Shown: one piece after another, positions 29,499-30,884 of the stretch
How positions within the stretch are numbered: position 1 is the stretch's first letter
How the letters are laid out: each line of letters begins with the position of its first letter
Origin: an uncultured Eubacteriales bacterium
GTDB taxonomy: Bacteria; Bacillota; Clostridia; Oscillospirales; Butyricicoccaceae
Direction: 5' to 3'
Assembly: GCA_910586105.1 (NCBI GenBank)
Contig: CAJUGU010000014.1
Span: 1 to 30,884, forward strand
Length of the DNA: 30,884 nt
The notes under the pieces: model-generated
The model's database searches: none
What the model saw: only the letters and a program-made list of their open reading frames with translations
What the model was told of the DNA's origin: nothing
Translations under genes and position numbers: made by a program

Positions 29499-30439
29499 CA
29501 GTTGAAATACACCAGCTCTTCCTGCGGCTTTTCGGCGGGTTCGATCCGGGTCGCATACAGCACGGGGCCATCCCCGCGATATTGCGGGTAATATTCCACC
29601 GCGACTTTAGCCGTGACCGTTACCCAGGATTCCGGCTTGAGCGCCTTCGCCAGCTCTGAACGGCAGATAAAACCGATGAATGTGACATCGTCCGCACAGC
29701 AAACCATACCGAACCGTCCTGGCACGAATTCGTCCGCCGGAAAGTTTTTCCCGCGATATACCATGCCCTTGATCCGCACGGTCTTACCTTCGTAACGGCT
29801 CGGGTCATTCATCGCGTCCATATACCACAGACCGTAGTCCAGATCCGAGATCTCCACGATCGGCGCATCCAGATCGAACGGGGGCGGCATGCCTTCGGCG
29901 TAGTCCTCGGTATTGCCGTTCATATCTTCCAGGAAGATCGTCGCGCGCGGGTTCATCGCCCGCACATTCTTCGACCGGATGAATTCCTTCGTCGCGTCAG
30001 TGCAGCGGTTGAATACGATCAGATCGGCAAACCCGATGTGCTCCAACATCTTCGCGCCCATATTGCTGACGTACATCTCAAAGGTCTCGGCGTTGATCGA
30101 ATTCACGACCTGATACAACTGCCATTCCGCCGGGAAGGCGGCGTCCAGCAGGTCGGTCGACCACATGCCGTTGTATTCGATCATAACGCGGTCGGGGCGA
30201 TGCTCACGGGTCAGCTGTTGGAGCCGTGTGCGGGTCAGCCCGTTTTCGTCGTCAATGACGGCGGAAACCGTGCGGTAACGTTTCAGGAAAACCTCGTCAA
30301 GCTCCTCGACGCCTTCCTCACAGAGCAGCAGGAGGGTCTTTTCGTCCTGCGTAAAGTTATCGTCGGAAAGCACCTCGCGGATGAATGATGTTTTGCCGCC
30401 CTCTAAAAAACCTGTAAACAGGTAAACCGGTATTTCCAT
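29498..30439 (-). CDS. COG0523/CobW-type GTP-binding protein with C-terminal OB-like domain
   Basis: This 313-residue protein has a G3E-family GTPase domain: the P-loop GFLEGGKTSFI at 10-20, the CEEGVEELDEVF segment near 40-51, MIEYNGM in the Walker B region, and VFNRCTD in place of NKxD. COG0523 metallochaperones usually have a CxCC metal motif after the P-loop; only a single Cys is seen here. The C-terminal part (about 218-300, VRIKGMVYRGKNFPADEFVP, GMVCCADDVTFIGFICRSEL) resembles the TIGR03943 protein family that pairs with DUF318 permeases. It has no ribosome binding site of its own and starts 3 bases after the stop of the upstream His-rich GTPase, so it is coupled to it. A role in metal delivery or insertion is likely; the metal is unknown. 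Confidence 0.85.
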   Translation of the reverse strand: MEIPVYLFTGFLEGGKTSFIREVLSDDNFTQDEKTLLLLCEEGVEELDEVFLKRYRTVSAVIDDENGLTRTRLQQLTREHRPDRVMIEYNGMWSTDLLDAAFPAEWQLYQVVNSINAETFEMYVSNMGAKMLEHIGFADLIVFNRCTDATKEFIRSKNVRAMNPRATIFLEDMNGNTEDYAEGMPPPFDLDAPIVEISDLDYGLWYMDAMNDPSRYEGKTVRIKGMVYRGKNFPADEFVPGRFGMVCCADDVTFIGFICRSELAKALKPESWVTVTAKVAVEYYPQYRGDGPVLYATRIEPAEKPQEELVYFN

Positions 30440-30442
30440 CGC

Positions 30443-30884
30443 TTACACCCCGAACAAATCGGCGATGCGGTCCTCGTCCAAGTCGGAACCAATGACGCAC
30501 AGCCGCCCGGTATAGTCGGCGCTGCCCTTGCGGATCTCCGGCGCGCCCGGGACATAGTCAAAATGCAGCCAGCCGCCGTCTGCACACGGAACGATGCCTT
30601 TAGCGCGCAGCACAGTCCCAAGCGTCAAGTCGCCAAGCCCGGTCAGCGCGGCGGACAGCTCGGCTTCGGTGTACTTACGGGGCGTTTCGCGGCCCCAGCT
30701 CTGGAATACTTCGTCGGCATGGTGATGATGGCCATGATCGTGGTCATGACAACCGCACCCGCAGTGCTCGCCGTGTTCATGGTGATGTTCGTGGCCGTGT
30801 TCATGGTCATGGCCGTGGCACTCGTGACTGTGTTCATGGTCGTGATCGTGACCGTGGCACTCGTGGCCGTGTTCATGGTCGTGA
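30443..30884 (-). CDS. COG0523/CobW-type GTPase with His-rich metal-binding segment (partial; start lies beyond the right edge)
   Basis: Only the C-terminal 146 residues are inside the window. The first 55 visible residues contain 27 His and 5 Cys, with internal repeats of the form HECHGHDH and the block HCGCGCHDHDHGHHHH. The following 90 residues match the CobW C-terminal domain: EVFQSWGRETPRKYTEAEL, LGDLTLGTVLRAKGIV, and GWLHFDYVPG. This architecture is that of zinc/nickel/cobalt-handling COG0523 GTPases, where the His-rich loop between the GTPase and C-terminal domains stores or transfers metal. The GTPase domain lies off the edge. It heads a coupled trio with the second GTPase and the 56-residue protein. 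No Zur-type operator is in view because the promoter is outside the window. Confidence 0.88.
   Translation of the reverse strand, partial: HDHEHGHECHGHDHDHEHSHECHGHDHEHGHEHHHEHGEHCGCGCHDHDHGHHHHADEVFQSWGRETPRKYTEAELSAALTGLGDLTLGTVLRAKGIVPCADGGWLHFDYVPGAPEIRKGSADYTGRLCVIGSDLDEDRIADLFGV

Noticed and set aside
30715..30884. Possible tandem repeat array or CRISPR-like repeat at the right edge
   Set aside because: The periodicity comes from His/Asp/Glu/Gly codons of the His-rich segment in one open frame; there are no spacers.

Overview
The window looks like a chromosome segment of a G+C-rich anaerobic Clostridia, most likely Oscillospirales (Oscillospiraceae/Ruminococcaceae type). The reasons are a Firmicutes-style DNA polymerase I without a usable proofreading site, a YwlE-like phosphatase signature, an Aquifex-type aconitase next to an isocitrate dehydrogenase, a tiny DUF6472-like protein, AAGGAGG-type ribosome binding sites and G+C-rich intergenic palindromes. 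The organism call is inference; there is no rRNA or other marker gene here.

Left part, 1-13.4 kb: housekeeping genes, nearly all on the minus strand. After a plus-strand nicotinamidase-like hydrolase come, in transcription order from high to low coordinates, a MerR-RDD membrane fusion protein, polA, a low-molecular-weight phosphatase, rimI, a Uma2-type protein, a GNAT acetyltransferase, a VanZ-like protein, tsaD, aconitase, isocitrate dehydrogenase and another GNAT acetyltransferase. The MerR-RDD gene has its own MerR-type promoter and terminator, and polA has its own promoter.

Middle part, about 13.5-27.2 kb: an accessory catabolic island. Next to a collapsed LytTR response-regulator remnant lie two Gfo/Idh/MocA oxidoreductases behind an AraC regulator (minus strand). 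Divergent from these are an Old Yellow Enzyme (OYE) with an Fe-S motif, an SDR reductase and a fumarate-reductase-like flavoprotein (plus strand). Then come a second AraC regulator, a complete TRAP transporter (lipoprotein binding protein, small and large permease) and a cytoplasmic-looking GH28 glycosidase, ended by a strong terminator. The likely logic is uptake of an acidic sugar or glycoside by TRAP, hydrolysis by GH28, and redox remodelling by five oxidoreductases. The substrate is unknown. The OYE + SDR + fumarate-reductase-like trio recalls the enzyme classes that reduce daidzein to equol, here joined to sugar-type genes.

Right part, 27.2-30.9 kb: a visibly more A+T-rich two-gene sensor/repressor unit (M56 metallopeptidase of BlaR1/MecR1 type plus BlaI/MecI-type repressor) with a consensus promoter and a dyad operator. 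It is followed on the opposite strand by a metal-homeostasis operon of two COG0523/CobW GTPases (one with an extreme His-rich segment, running off the window edge) and a 56-residue four-cysteine protein.

No tRNA, rRNA, CRISPR array, transposase or phage gene was seen.
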